Positions 8,756 through 17,325 of a stretch of 64,000 bases of DNA are shown in pieces; positions within the stretch are counted from its first letter, which is position 1; every line of letters begins with the position of its first letter. The stretch is from NCBI GenBank assembly GCA_963676165.1, contig OY781043.1, positions 1,984,001 to 2,048,000 of the forward strand, in the 5' to 3' direction. Source of the stretch: JAQIBY01 sp963676165. Its GTDB lineage: Bacteria; Bacteroidota; Bacteroidia; Bacteroidales; ML635J-15. Below the pieces are notes generated by a model. The model searched no databases, was not told where the DNA came from, and saw only the letters and a list, made by a program, of their open reading frames with translations. A program made the translations under genes and the position numbers.

Positions 8756-9808
8756 CTAAAACTTATAAAACCAAGAAATCATAGGAATAGGAAATGACAC
8801 TTCAGAGTCTCCAAAGGTTGAAACGCCGGCCACACAAATTTGAAAAGCCCTACGATCAGTACTTTGAAACCGAACTCCAGGCATTAAAAACAACGCAACA
8901 GATTGTGCATTTTTATTGCTCGCCACAGTATGTGTCCAAACATCTTGAGATGAATCATACTCACTACTTTCATTGCGTGTTTCGTAAGTAAAATAACCTA
9001 TCATTGAGTCAAAAATAAAACTTGACTTTGCACCAATTTTAAAAATACCCGCGACAGATACAATCGGACCGTGAGTTAAACTCATCAAGCTTTCATGCTG
9101 ATCTTGATAATCATAAAATTCAGAATCGGTATATACACCCGGAGCCATCTGTTTAATTCCTGTTTGCAAATAGGCATATCCTCCTGAAAAGGTCAAATTA
9201 TTACGACGATTTCCAAATGTCACATTGAAATAATGCAATCCGCCATATCCCTTAAAAGCATTGAAGTAACCAGACGTACCAACCAAAGTACCAAAGGACA
9301 GATTGACATTTGACTCCTTTGAATTAAAGGAATACTTTGCTGACAAAACCATAGGACTTGCGATCCAAGTTGACATCAAACCTATGTTTAGTTTATCTGT
9401 CACAGCAACGTGAGCTTCCGGTCCATACAAATTTATCATTCCATAATTCTCCCCCTTTTTAATTGGGAGTGCATTGGTTGTAAAGGCATAGCGCGTTGTA
9501 AAAGGTCCTTCAGGTTGATATTCATCAAACATTAAAGTTTTCTTTCCTTTCAATACTACAATGCTCTTTATTTCATATTTTGGAAGATAGAGTTTTCCCA
9601 GCGCATCGGTTTCAATGAGTAATTCATGCGCATCATCCTGAAGAATTTCACCGATATATTCAACACCATCCTGCCTGGTAATCACATAGGTTTGGCCATC
9701 AACGAACTTTGAGTTCGAATGATTTTCTACCTCCTGAGCAAAAACACCAAGGGATAAAAACAAAAAAGACAATATAGCTATCAGATTGTTGAATTGAAAT
9801 GTTTTCAT
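8756..9808 (-). CDS. Secreted outer-membrane-type protein
   Basis: The real start is the ATG at 9808: it is followed by a signal peptide (MKTFQFNNLIAILSFLFLSL...FAQ) and preceded by AAAGGAG, a good ribosome binding site that is unusual for this phylum. The frame stays open to 10162, but those 118 extra codons translate repeat DNA. The mature part begins with a small domain (VITRQDGVEYIGEILQDDAHELLIETDALGK, in which a ligand-free Sm/PRC-like strand pattern is visible) and continues as about 12 amphipathic strands ending in SWFYKF, a barrel C-terminus. Function unknown. The gene stands alone between two repeat stretches. Confidence 0.7.
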   Translation of the reverse strand: MKTFQFNNLIAILSFLFLSLGVFAQEVENHSNSKFVDGQTYVITRQDGVEYIGEILQDDAHELLIETDALGKLYLPKYEIKSIVVLKGKKTLMFDEYQPEGPFTTRYAFTTNALPIKKGENYGMINLYGPEAHVAVTDKLNIGLMSTWIASPMVLSAKYSFNSKESNVNLSFGTLVGTSGYFNAFKGYGGLHYFNVTFGNRRNNLTFSGGYAYLQTGIKQMAPGVYTDSEFYDYQDQHESLMSLTHGPIVSVAGIFKIGAKSSFIFDSMIGYFTYETRNESSEYDSSQDVWTHTVASNKNAQSVALFLMPGVRFQSTDRRAFQICVAGVSTFGDSEVSFPIPMISWFYKF

Positions 9809-9839
9809 AATGCTCTCCTTTAGGTTATAGAGAATAAAG

Positions 9840-10165
9840 ATAGTAAAAAAAGTTTGAGGTTCGAGGTTTGAAGTTTGAGATTTAAGGCCCCGACATGCGT
9901 CGGGATTGCTTCGTGTTGCACTTTTCAGTTCGCACACTCCTGAAAATTGACACTCAGGGAATTTGAGGTTCGAGGTTTGAAGATAGTACAGAGTAGTTGA
10001 CTGAGGAGAGTCGAGGAACGAGACTAATCTCGAAGGCAACGGTGAGGGATTTGAAGTTCGAGGTTTGTACAGAGTAGTTGACTGAGGTTGCTCAACGCTG
10101 GCAGAGCGACGTGCTGAGGAACTCGAAGCAGAGGACAAAGGACGTCTCGAAGCCAGCCGCAAGTA
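9840..10165. repeat. Tandem and dispersed short repeats
   Basis: GAGGTTCGAGGTTTGAAG occurs at about 9856 and 9963 and, with one change, at about 10050. GTACAGAGTAGTTGACTGAGG occurs at about 9985 and 10068. TCTCGAAG and GAGGAACGAG phrases also recur. An open frame runs through it but its composition (serine and arginine runs) is that of translated repeat. The same phrases appear in 8205-8755. Confidence 0.75.
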
Positions 10166-10188
10166 TGAAACAGGTTAGTTAAATGTTA

Positions 10189-10770
10189 TTATGAAAAAAT
10201 CTGCACCTCGACAATTTCACTTTTTTCTTCGGGGGTAAGAAAGATTTGGCGTAAATCAGTCAGTTCGGAAAAGAGAATAAAATCCCCTTGACATAATGTA
10301 GCAGACTCACTATTCCATTGCAATTCTACAGCACCATGACATAGATAAAGACCGTACCACTTACAATTTTCAGGAATGTGTATCGTTTTTTCGTCTCCTA
10401 ACTCAAAGCCAGCCAGATTTCCTCTCAAATCATTTCGGCACATAAGATTAAAATCTCTTGCTTTACCAATACTGACCGTATGCCAATCTCCCCAAAACTC
10501 ATTGACATCAAATTTCTTGAGTTTTACCGTATGCTGATTTTCATGAGACACTGATATTTCGCCATCCATAATCATGAGGTAACGATAAACAGAAGGCAAA
10601 GGAGTAAATTCTGATTTTTCACATTGCACAACAGCTGAACTGATACGAAAATCAAAATTTCGCTCGGCATAGTTTGCTCCTTCAGGGTATATGCACAATT
10701 CAGTAGTGGTTCCCCCACTCCATTCTGTGGTTTGCTGTTCCTCTGATTTTATGAACTTGTACTTTGCCAT
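10189..10770 (-). CDS. HutD/Ves family cupin-like protein
   Basis: The 193-residue protein matches the HutD/Ves family: the opening EWSGGTTTELCIYPEG and FDFRISSAVVQCEKSEFTPLPSVYR are the family signature around the first cupin strands, followed by MDGEISV and the second half ending in a short strand. HutD is linked to histidine degradation regulation in other bacteria and Ves to cold stress; neither role is shown here and no hut genes are nearby. No signal peptide, so cytosolic. The gene is monocistronic. The family is secure; the function is not. Confidence 0.85.
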   Translation of the reverse strand: MAKYKFIKSEEQQTTEWSGGTTTELCIYPEGANYAERNFDFRISSAVVQCEKSEFTPLPSVYRYLMIMDGEISVSHENQHTVKLKKFDVNEFWGDWHTVSIGKARDFNLMCRNDLRGNLAGFELGDEKTIHIPENCKWYGLYLCHGAVELQWNSESATLCQGDFILFSELTDLRQIFLTPEEKSEIVEVQIFS

Positions 10771-10869
10771 GCTTCCTGATTTTTGTGCAAAGTAAGAAGA
10801 AATATTTTAACGATAATTCCGAATTTAAAAGAAATCATTTACAGTTGTGAAATAGCTCTCATCCACTTC

Positions 10870-10924
10870 ACATGTACTATACTTAAGACATATTTGAGCT
10901 TTTTGTACTAAATATAGTACATGT
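10870..10924. repeat. Perfect 12-base inverted repeat with 31-base spacer
   Basis: ACATGTACTATA (10870-10881) is the exact reverse complement of TATAGTACATGT (10913-10924). A third GTACTA lies in the spacer at about 10905. It sits just beyond the stop of the gene remnant at 10933-11088. It has no U-rich tail, so it is less likely a simple terminator than an operator or the mark of an insertion end. Confidence 0.6.
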
Positions 10925-10932
10925 CAATTTCA

Positions 10933-11088
10933 TCAGTCTTCAATTTGCTTTATAAAATCTTCCAATTCATCTTTATCATAAACTCCGCGATTCAAAGATG
11001 ACATACCTCCATCAATTCGGGAATTAACCATTGGAGCATTAATGACTGAAATAAACTTATCTCTTTCCACTTTCAGTTGTTTAGTCGT
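10933..11088 (-). pseudogene. Gene remnant, C-terminal fragment
   Basis: A reading frame open from 11088 to the stop at 10933 translates to about 51 residues with clear coding character (VINAPMVNSRIDGGMSSLN, then GVYDKDELEDFIKQIED at the end). There is no ATG before the middle of the frame and a stop lies just upstream, so it looks like the 3' end of a gene that has lost its front. A GTG near 11068 could start a 44-residue protein instead. The parent family was not recognised. Confidence 0.4.
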
Positions 11089-11214
11089 TTAATACATTAT
11101 TCGCAAAAAAGAGTGAAAAATCACAATGTTGTAGGTTTCCCCTTTCTAGAACAAGAAAATAGTAGAACTGATAATAATATCAGTGTTATGATATCAGAAA
11201 GTTTAGTCATTCAT

Positions 11215-12039
11215 TTATTCATTAAAGCTATAATAAAAAGTAGTGCAATTATATCGTTCCCCATTATGATATTCCACGACACTTAACAAACTATCATTAT
11301 CGTAATAGTCATATACAGCTGAGATTTGTCTTACTATTCTATTAGGACGTCTTATGACTTGAACAACTCTTTTCAATCGACCTCTTTTATCATATAGATA
11401 AAATTTGCTTTCATAAGGATTTAAATCCTCTCGTTTCAGTTTATCATTCTGATAATACAAATTTCGAATTTGGCCATTTGTTTTTTCTTCAACCAAATAT
11501 CCATTTATAAAAGTCTTTACAAGCTTATTTTTATGAGTAAAGGATTTTTCAACTATAATATCTATCGAATCATTTATACTGGAATATAGAACTTCTTTTA
11601 ATGTATCAATATTAATAAAAAGCTGACGAATCAAAACATCATCCACATAGGTATTTTGGACTGTTGTTTCCAACTTACCTTTATAATTCGGACTCATTTT
11701 AACTTCCAAACAAAGATTGCTATGATCATCATAAAAATAATCATAACTAGCATACAGTTCCCCATTATCTGATTTGAAATATTCCATCCTTATTTTTCTA
11801 TCATCCAGAATTTTAGTAATACATGCAGGATATTCAGAATTATGATGAAATTTTGTTATTTGAATACTTGAGTCATTGTAAAAATGTATCAATTCAGATA
11901 ACGCACTGTCATTTTCATTATTTGCATACTTCACAAATGCCGATTTCACTAACCAAACATCTTTTTCAACTTGATTTGCACAAGCAAATACCAAAGAACT
12001 CAACAGAAAACCACAAACAAATCGAACTAAGCTTTTCAT
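11215..12039 (-). CDS. Lipoprotein with repeated YD-like strands
   Basis: The 274-residue product has a lipoprotein signal (MKSLVRFVCGFLLSSLVFAC) with the cysteine at residue 20. The mature part contains many short strands with Tyr-Asp pairs (ELYASYDYFYDD, ESKFYLYDKRGRLKR, ISAVYDYYDNDSLLS), which resemble the antiparallel strands of YD/RHS-type or MORN-like repeats. It is probably on the periplasmic or outer leaflet of the outer membrane. No enzyme motif is seen. It stands between unrelated genes. Family not recognised. Confidence 0.65.
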   Translation of the reverse strand: MKSLVRFVCGFLLSSLVFACANQVEKDVWLVKSAFVKYANNENDSALSELIHFYNDSSIQITKFHHNSEYPACITKILDDRKIRMEYFKSDNGELYASYDYFYDDHSNLCLEVKMSPNYKGKLETTVQNTYVDDVLIRQLFINIDTLKEVLYSSINDSIDIIVEKSFTHKNKLVKTFINGYLVEEKTNGQIRNLYYQNDKLKREDLNPYESKFYLYDKRGRLKRVVQVIRRPNRIVRQISAVYDYYDNDSLLSVVEYHNGERYNCTTFYYSFNE

Positions 12040-12142
12040 AATAAGTTATTTTGAACCCACTTGTAAAAAACTATGATATTAGAGTTTACAAACACACTTG
12101 AACTAATTCATTCATTCTAATTCTGCTTAATAAACAATTTTT

Positions 12143-12613
12143 CTACCCTGACTTTTTCACTCGTGGATGAATGATAAAGATACCGAAAACATAAAACCCA
12201 AACAAGAACATGTTAAGAATTAATTCATCCAATGGAATAGTGCTTCGCTTATATCTGAATCTCAAATAAAGACGCGTTATTAAGTAAACAAGATAGAAGA
12301 ATGCTGCAAGAAAGGTAAGACCAAAGAAATCCACTCCCATTATTAGACCTCCAACTGAGACAAGTAATGCTATAACAACATATATGAATTTATTTTTCTG
12401 AAGATTTCTATACTTATCAGAGGTTCGTTTTACGAAAACACTGAGTAAAATATAGAACCACAGTAAATACAACATTCCTGAAATTGCGCCCAAAACAGGT
12501 GATATAACATAAAAGTCAGATAAAACCTGTGATAAGATAATAGGACCATCCATAATAATAAACACCTCACACATTGATAAATCGAGGTATAGTTTCGTGA
12601 GTTTTTCTGTCAT
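12143..12613 (-). CDS. Small multi-pass membrane protein
   Basis: From the ATG at 12613 the protein is 156 residues with four hydrophobic segments (about residues 30-55, 75-95, 95-115 and 130-150) and basic loops (RTSDKYRNLQKNK, LRFRYKRS). This places it in the inner membrane. A reading from 12637 would overlap mnmE by 16 bases; the start at 12613 leaves a gap of 8 bases after the mnmE stop. It follows mnmE on the same strand and may be in its transcript. No family recognised. Confidence 0.55.
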   Translation of the reverse strand: MTEKLTKLYLDLSMCEVFIIMDGPIILSQVLSDFYVISPVLGAISGMLYLLWFYILLSVFVKRTSDKYRNLQKNKFIYVVIALLVSVGGLIMGVDFFGLTFLAAFFYLVYLITRLYLRFRYKRSTIPLDELILNMFLFGFYVFGIFIIHPRVKKSG

Positions 12614-12621
12614 GTATGTTG

Positions 12622-14019
12622 CTACTTTCCAATACAAAAATTTCTAAAAATATTACCAAGCACTTCATCGGTACTGATTTCGCCGGTGATGAGACCGAGG
12701 TGATGGAGGACTTCCCGCAAATCTTGTGACACCAAATCGGATGGAATCCCTGCCTCCAAAGCTTCTGTTGCACGATCCAATGATTCTGAGGCTTTGTTCA
12801 GAGCTTCGACATGCCGCATGTTGCTGAGAATAATATCGGAATTGCCTTTCATGCTTCGCACTTCGGTTATCATAGATTTCAGCAGTGTACTCATCCCCTC
12901 GCCTGTTTTGGCAGACAATGGAAAGCTACTTACCTCCGTCCAGATTTCATTTAGCTTATCAGTATCTATCATAACAGGATTCTGCAAATCAGCTTTGTTT
13001 TGAATTAAAAACAAGGCAGGCAGTGGTTCTTCCAGACGATCGCGTACAGATTTTATCATGCCCAGAACATCTTCCTCGCTGTCGGATGCTTCAGTCATCA
13101 GCAAAACTATGCCTGCTTTTTCCAAACGAGCATAGGCTCTGCGAATACCTTCTTCTTCGATGGCATCTCCTGTTTCCCGCAATCCTGCCGTATCAATAAA
13201 ACGAAAGCGAATACCGTCAATCACCATTTCATCTTCCAGACTGTCACGCGTTGTTCCCGGAATATCAGAAACTATGGCACGATCCTCTTTCAAAAGGGCA
13301 TTCAACAAAGTGGATTTTCCAACATTGGGTTTTCCGGCAATAACAACCGGCATACCCGATTTCAAAACGTTTCCGTAACGAAATCCTTCCAACAAAGACT
13401 GGAATTTTGCGGCAATATTTCCCATCAGAGCTTTCAGTTCATCACGATCAGCAAATTCCACATCTTCCTCAGAAAAATCCAGTTCCAGCTCCATCAAAGA
13501 CACAAGATTCAGCAATTCAGTTCGCATGTTGCGGATTTCATTGCTAAAACCATCTTTCATCTGCCGCAATGCCAGATCGTGTGAAGCTTTTGAATCGGAA
13601 GCTATGAGATCAGACACTGCTTCAGCCTGATTGAGATCCATTTTCCCATTCAGGAAAGCACGTTGCGTAAACTCTCCCGGCTCTGCCATTCGTGCGCCTA
13701 GCTTCTGCAACAATTCCAAAATCCGTTGCTGTATATAAAGCGAACCATGACAGGAGATTTCTATCAAATCCTCACCAGTATATGAATTTGGAGCAAAAAA
13801 GACAGCGATAAGCACTTCATCAATATGCTCATCTCCAATAAAAATATCCCCGAAATACATCCGGTAAGCTTCAGGATTTTGAAAGCGCGATGCATGCTTT
13901 GGATGAAATATTTGCCGGACAATTTCTAAAGCATCCTTACCACTTAGGCGAACTATTGCAATTGCAGACTCCACGGAACCTGTGGAAATAGCACAAATTG
14001 TATCGTTTTGATGAATCAT
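12622..14019 (-). CDS. mnmE: tRNA uridine-5-carboxymethylaminomethyl modification GTPase MnmE
   Basis: This is the 465-residue MnmE/TrmE GTPase, which with MnmG makes the cmnm5U modification at tRNA wobble uridines. The N-terminal tetrahydrofolate-binding domain (DTICAISTGSVESAIAIVR, GEFTQRAFLNGKMDLNQAEAV) spans about residues 1-120. A helical domain follows with an inserted G domain: GKPNVGKSTLLN (G1), DIPGTTRDSLED (G2 region), DTAGLRET (G3) and NKAD (G4). The chain ends in FCIGK, the conserved CxGK C-terminus. Length and motifs are normal. A TAAATTTG box lies only 4 bases before the ATG, so the message may be nearly leaderless. MnmG is not in the window. Confidence 0.97.
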   Translation of the reverse strand: MIHQNDTICAISTGSVESAIAIVRLSGKDALEIVRQIFHPKHASRFQNPEAYRMYFGDIFIGDEHIDEVLIAVFFAPNSYTGEDLIEISCHGSLYIQQRILELLQKLGARMAEPGEFTQRAFLNGKMDLNQAEAVSDLIASDSKASHDLALRQMKDGFSNEIRNMRTELLNLVSLMELELDFSEEDVEFADRDELKALMGNIAAKFQSLLEGFRYGNVLKSGMPVVIAGKPNVGKSTLLNALLKEDRAIVSDIPGTTRDSLEDEMVIDGIRFRFIDTAGLRETGDAIEEEGIRRAYARLEKAGIVLLMTEASDSEEDVLGMIKSVRDRLEEPLPALFLIQNKADLQNPVMIDTDKLNEIWTEVSSFPLSAKTGEGMSTLLKSMITEVRSMKGNSDIILSNMRHVEALNKASESLDRATEALEAGIPSDLVSQDLREVLHHLGLITGEISTDEVLGNIFRNFCIGK

Positions 14020-14193
14020 GATGCAAATTTACGAAAAATAGTTTTTGAAAATATCCTTTAATCCATACAGTTTTTGTCATCCAATTATCGTACATTTAGA
14101 CCTTTAAATATGGACATGGATAATCCATAAAACAAATCACATTTCTGCTATCAATGGAACAGGCTGCCATAAGCGGAAAACAAAAGTCGTATT

Positions 14194-17019
14194 ATGAAAA
14201 AACTCAATCTTATTATTATTGCTTTGCTTTTTACATCTGTATTAAGTGCTCAGAACAACAACGGAACGCTAGATAATATCAGCGATTTAACCACAAAAGA
14301 CACTGTCTATTTTACTATGGAAGACGGCACTAAGTTGGCTACTGACATCTTTCTCCCCATTACTCAGGACTCCCTAGTTACTTTAGTAGATTTACCAGGA
14401 TTCGGACCAACTCCGGTGCAAATTATCCCGAAAGGAACACAATACCTCATGTACGACAGCATAAATGGAGAAGCCAATGCCAACCCCTATCAACTACCTG
14501 TTATTTTTACGCGTACACCGTACAGTAAAGAAGGCTCATTTAGCTATGGCAATGTGGTGTCAATTTTAGGTTATGTCTATGCCATGCAGGACATGCGCGG
14601 ATGCTACGAATCCGAAGGCGTATATTTGCCAATGTATAGCGATGCATGGAGCAAAAATGCTTACCATCCCGACATAAAGCACTTATTGGACATTACAGAT
14701 TTTTCAGACATAAACAATGGCAACAAACACGAAGATGGTTACCAAAGCATTCTATATTTTAACGATAGTTTGACACGAGAATATGATGTTGATAATGATG
14801 GAACTCCTGAAACATTTTTATTGTCCAACGGAAGCATAGGAATGTTTGGAGCATCAGCGCTTGGAAATTCACAATACACTGCAGCAGCTGCACACAAAAT
14901 TCATCCCAACGAAAAAGGACTTAAAAGCCTCTTTCCTATTGTTGCTTCTGCTGATCATTATTGGGTTACCGAAGTGCAAAATGGAGTGTATCGCTATGCC
15001 ATTGTCAACAATTGGATTAGCGGACAAATTAACAACGTAAACGATGCGTCTTTAAATGCCAGCGACATGAGCATTGAAAATAACGTACATAGCTTTACGG
15101 ATTATGGTTTGACGAATGATGATGAAGCCAGTGACATTTGTTTAAGCTCGATGATCGATTCATCAACCAATGGAAACCTACCGGGATATTATCCTAACTC
15201 ACCTTTCAGATCATCAATGGATGCTAGTTTTGCTCCTGTTAATGCTTTGGGAGAAGCTGATGCAGATGGCAACTTCTCCAGATTTACTAATATGGACGTT
15301 CCTATTTACCATTTAACAGGTTGGTGGGATATTTTCATTGATGGACAAATTGATGCTTTCAATCAAGTTAGAAACAACATCAGCGATGAATATGGCAATC
15401 AATCAATGCAAAAGCTGATAATTGGCCCTTGGGCGCATCAAACAATGACGACACGCACAACAGGAGACATTATGTATCCTGAAAATGTGCTGGATGTAGT
15501 CAAACTGAATGTATCTAACCTTGAGGAAGCATCAAGCGAATTCAATATTTTCGATTCTGAGGTGTACAAATGGTTTCGACATACACTGAATGAAAAGCAA
15601 GGACTATCTGATCCGAAATTTATTATTCCTGAAGCCAACGAATGGCAAGTTTTAAACGCAGTGTATTCAGTCAGAATCCCATCGGAAGATTACATTATTC
15701 CTTACTCTGACTTCATTGCTTATTTGGCTGGATTACAAGGATTAAACAACATTCCATTTGAAGTGAGTGTTAGTGGAAGTACTTCTGAAGATGAATACGA
15801 CATTCCTCCTATGAGCAATCCATTTTTAGGTTTAGATGAAGTCCCAGAGAATGGTACCAATGAGTATTTTCAAAACAAAGCGGCAGTGCGCTATTATGTT
15901 CCGGGACCAGTTGATGATGGCATAGCTCAAAACAATGGAGTTGGAAATTATTGGGCAGAAACAGATTCTTTTCCATTTGTCAACAACATTACTGACACAG
16001 ATTTTTACTTGCATGGTGATGAAAGTCTTGATCAAGATGCACCCGATAGCGACGAAGGGAGTTTGTCTTTCACCCATAATCCAGATCTTCCTGTATTTAC
16101 CGTTGGAGGTGCTAACATGACAATCAACACTCCTGATGGAAGTCGGAAAAGTCAAGGACAAATGAATTTAGCCAACCCTGATTTTGCTGATTTAACAATG
16201 AACCATTCAGGAGTCATCCATTTTACAAGCGGAAACATACAAGATTCACTTTCCATCATGGGATTTCCAAAAGCAAAAATCTATGCATCATCCAGCATAT
16301 CCGGATTAAGTGAAGTACCAACAGACACAGACTTCTTTATTCGCATTTTGGATGTGTATCCTGACGGACGTGAGTATTTTGTTGTTGAAGGAGCAGTTAA
16401 CGCCAGAGCCAGAGAATATGCACGTTCAATTTATGAAGGAAATGAAAATCCAGATGCAGAATTCTCAAACATTGTTTCTGACACGTATTATGCGTATGAA
16501 TTTCAGATGATGCCAATTGCTTACACATTCGGGCATGGACATCAAATTAAAATACTGATTAGCAGTGGTAACTTTCCTCGCTATATGTCAAATGCAAATT
16601 TACCAATGAATGATGGAGAATTTTTCCGTAGAGAACCTGGAGATGGTCAGAACTACGAATTCGACGGAACTGTTATGCAGCCTCGTATTTGCACCAACAG
16701 TATTGCTTTTTCTACTGAAATGCAAAGCATGATAAGCTTGCCTGTTTTTGGCGGATTTCCAGTTACCATTGAGGAGGAATCAGAATCGACTAAAGTGTTA
16801 AATATTTATCCAAATCCTTGCACAAACAGCCTTACAATACATCTCAACAATACTTACGAATCGGAAATATCTTTGTTTTCAATTCATGGGGTTTGTGTGT
16901 TACACGATAATTTAAAAGGACTAAACACTATAAATGTTAGCCACTTAAGTCGTGGAGTTTACATTTTAAAAGTGAAAAACGAGCAAAATACTCATTCACA
17001 ACGAATTGTGATTCAGTAA
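14194..17019 (+). CDS. Secreted CocE/NonD-family hydrolase with T9SS sorting domain
   Basis: The 941-residue protein begins with a signal peptide (MKKLNLIIIALLFTSVLSAQ). The CocE/X-Pro dipeptidyl-peptidase fold (peptidase S15) follows: DMRGCYESEG, the nucleophile elbow GASALGNSQY, the acid in VPIYHLTGWWDIFIDGQ and the His in IIGPWAHQTM. A jelly-roll X-PDAP C-terminal domain is seen at about 590-840. The last 75 residues are a type A T9SS sorting domain (LNIYPNPC...GVYILKV...QRIVIQ), so the product is exported and attached to the cell surface or released. Substrates could be acyl esters or proline peptides. It is monocistronic. Confidence 0.9.
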   Translation: MKKLNLIIIALLFTSVLSAQNNNGTLDNISDLTTKDTVYFTMEDGTKLATDIFLPITQDSLVTLVDLPGFGPTPVQIIPKGTQYLMYDSINGEANANPYQLPVIFTRTPYSKEGSFSYGNVVSILGYVYAMQDMRGCYESEGVYLPMYSDAWSKNAYHPDIKHLLDITDFSDINNGNKHEDGYQSILYFNDSLTREYDVDNDGTPETFLLSNGSIGMFGASALGNSQYTAAAAHKIHPNEKGLKSLFPIVASADHYWVTEVQNGVYRYAIVNNWISGQINNVNDASLNASDMSIENNVHSFTDYGLTNDDEASDICLSSMIDSSTNGNLPGYYPNSPFRSSMDASFAPVNALGEADADGNFSRFTNMDVPIYHLTGWWDIFIDGQIDAFNQVRNNISDEYGNQSMQKLIIGPWAHQTMTTRTTGDIMYPENVLDVVKLNVSNLEEASSEFNIFDSEVYKWFRHTLNEKQGLSDPKFIIPEANEWQVLNAVYSVRIPSEDYIIPYSDFIAYLAGLQGLNNIPFEVSVSGSTSEDEYDIPPMSNPFLGLDEVPENGTNEYFQNKAAVRYYVPGPVDDGIAQNNGVGNYWAETDSFPFVNNITDTDFYLHGDESLDQDAPDSDEGSLSFTHNPDLPVFTVGGANMTINTPDGSRKSQGQMNLANPDFADLTMNHSGVIHFTSGNIQDSLSIMGFPKAKIYASSSISGLSEVPTDTDFFIRILDVYPDGREYFVVEGAVNARAREYARSIYEGNENPDAEFSNIVSDTYYAYEFQMMPIAYTFGHGHQIKILISSGNFPRYMSNANLPMNDGEFFRREPGDGQNYEFDGTVMQPRICTNSIAFSTEMQSMISLPVFGGFPVTIEEESESTKVLNIYPNPCTNSLTIHLNNTYESEISLFSIHGVCVLHDNLKGLNTINVSHLSRGVYILKVKNEQNTHSQRIVIQ

Positions 17020-17049
17020 GAAATAATTGTGTGACGGTTTTGGCACAAT

Positions 17050-17197
17050 GAGCCTGAAGGGCTCAAACAATTGTAACCATGGGTGAGTTTTTTTCCGAAA
17101 CCCATGGTGGACCAAAATCACGAAACTGTTTTTGGCATACGTTTTTGCGTCCTGCCCGATTTTTCGGGCGAGGAAAAGCAAAAAGCTATGCCAAAAA
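17050..17197. repeat. Cluster of three hairpins
   Basis: In the 306-base gap after the CocE gene lie: GAGCC/GGCTC (17050-17064); ACCATGGGT/ACCCATGGT (17076-17108, perfect 9-base arms); and a nested hairpin with outer arms TTTTTGGCAT/ATGCCAAAAA (17129-17197), a middle pair GTTTTTGC/GCAAAAAG and an inner GCCCG/CGGGC. The outer arms match those of the palindrome at 1711-1758. A minus-strand open frame crosses the cluster but its translation has no protein-like features. Confidence 0.7.
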
Positions 17198-17325
17198 CTA
17201 CTATACTTGACTTGTAGCTTTTCAACGAAATCCATCCCCGAAATATTTAGCCTAAAAACTGTAAAAATCAGTTTCTAGTCTCAACAATTAAAATATATTT
17301 GCGGCAAATTTAGAATGCTATCGTA

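Noticed and set aside
9809..10162. 118-codon N-terminal extension of the outer-membrane protein
   Set aside because: It translates repeat DNA, and a good ribosome site and signal peptide mark the start at 9808.
15832..16161. Minus-strand frame of 109 codons over the CocE-like gene
   Set aside because: Shadow frame with no start context and no recognisable domain.
16996..17235. Minus-strand frame over the hairpin cluster
   Set aside because: It crosses palindromes and has no start signal or protein-like pattern.
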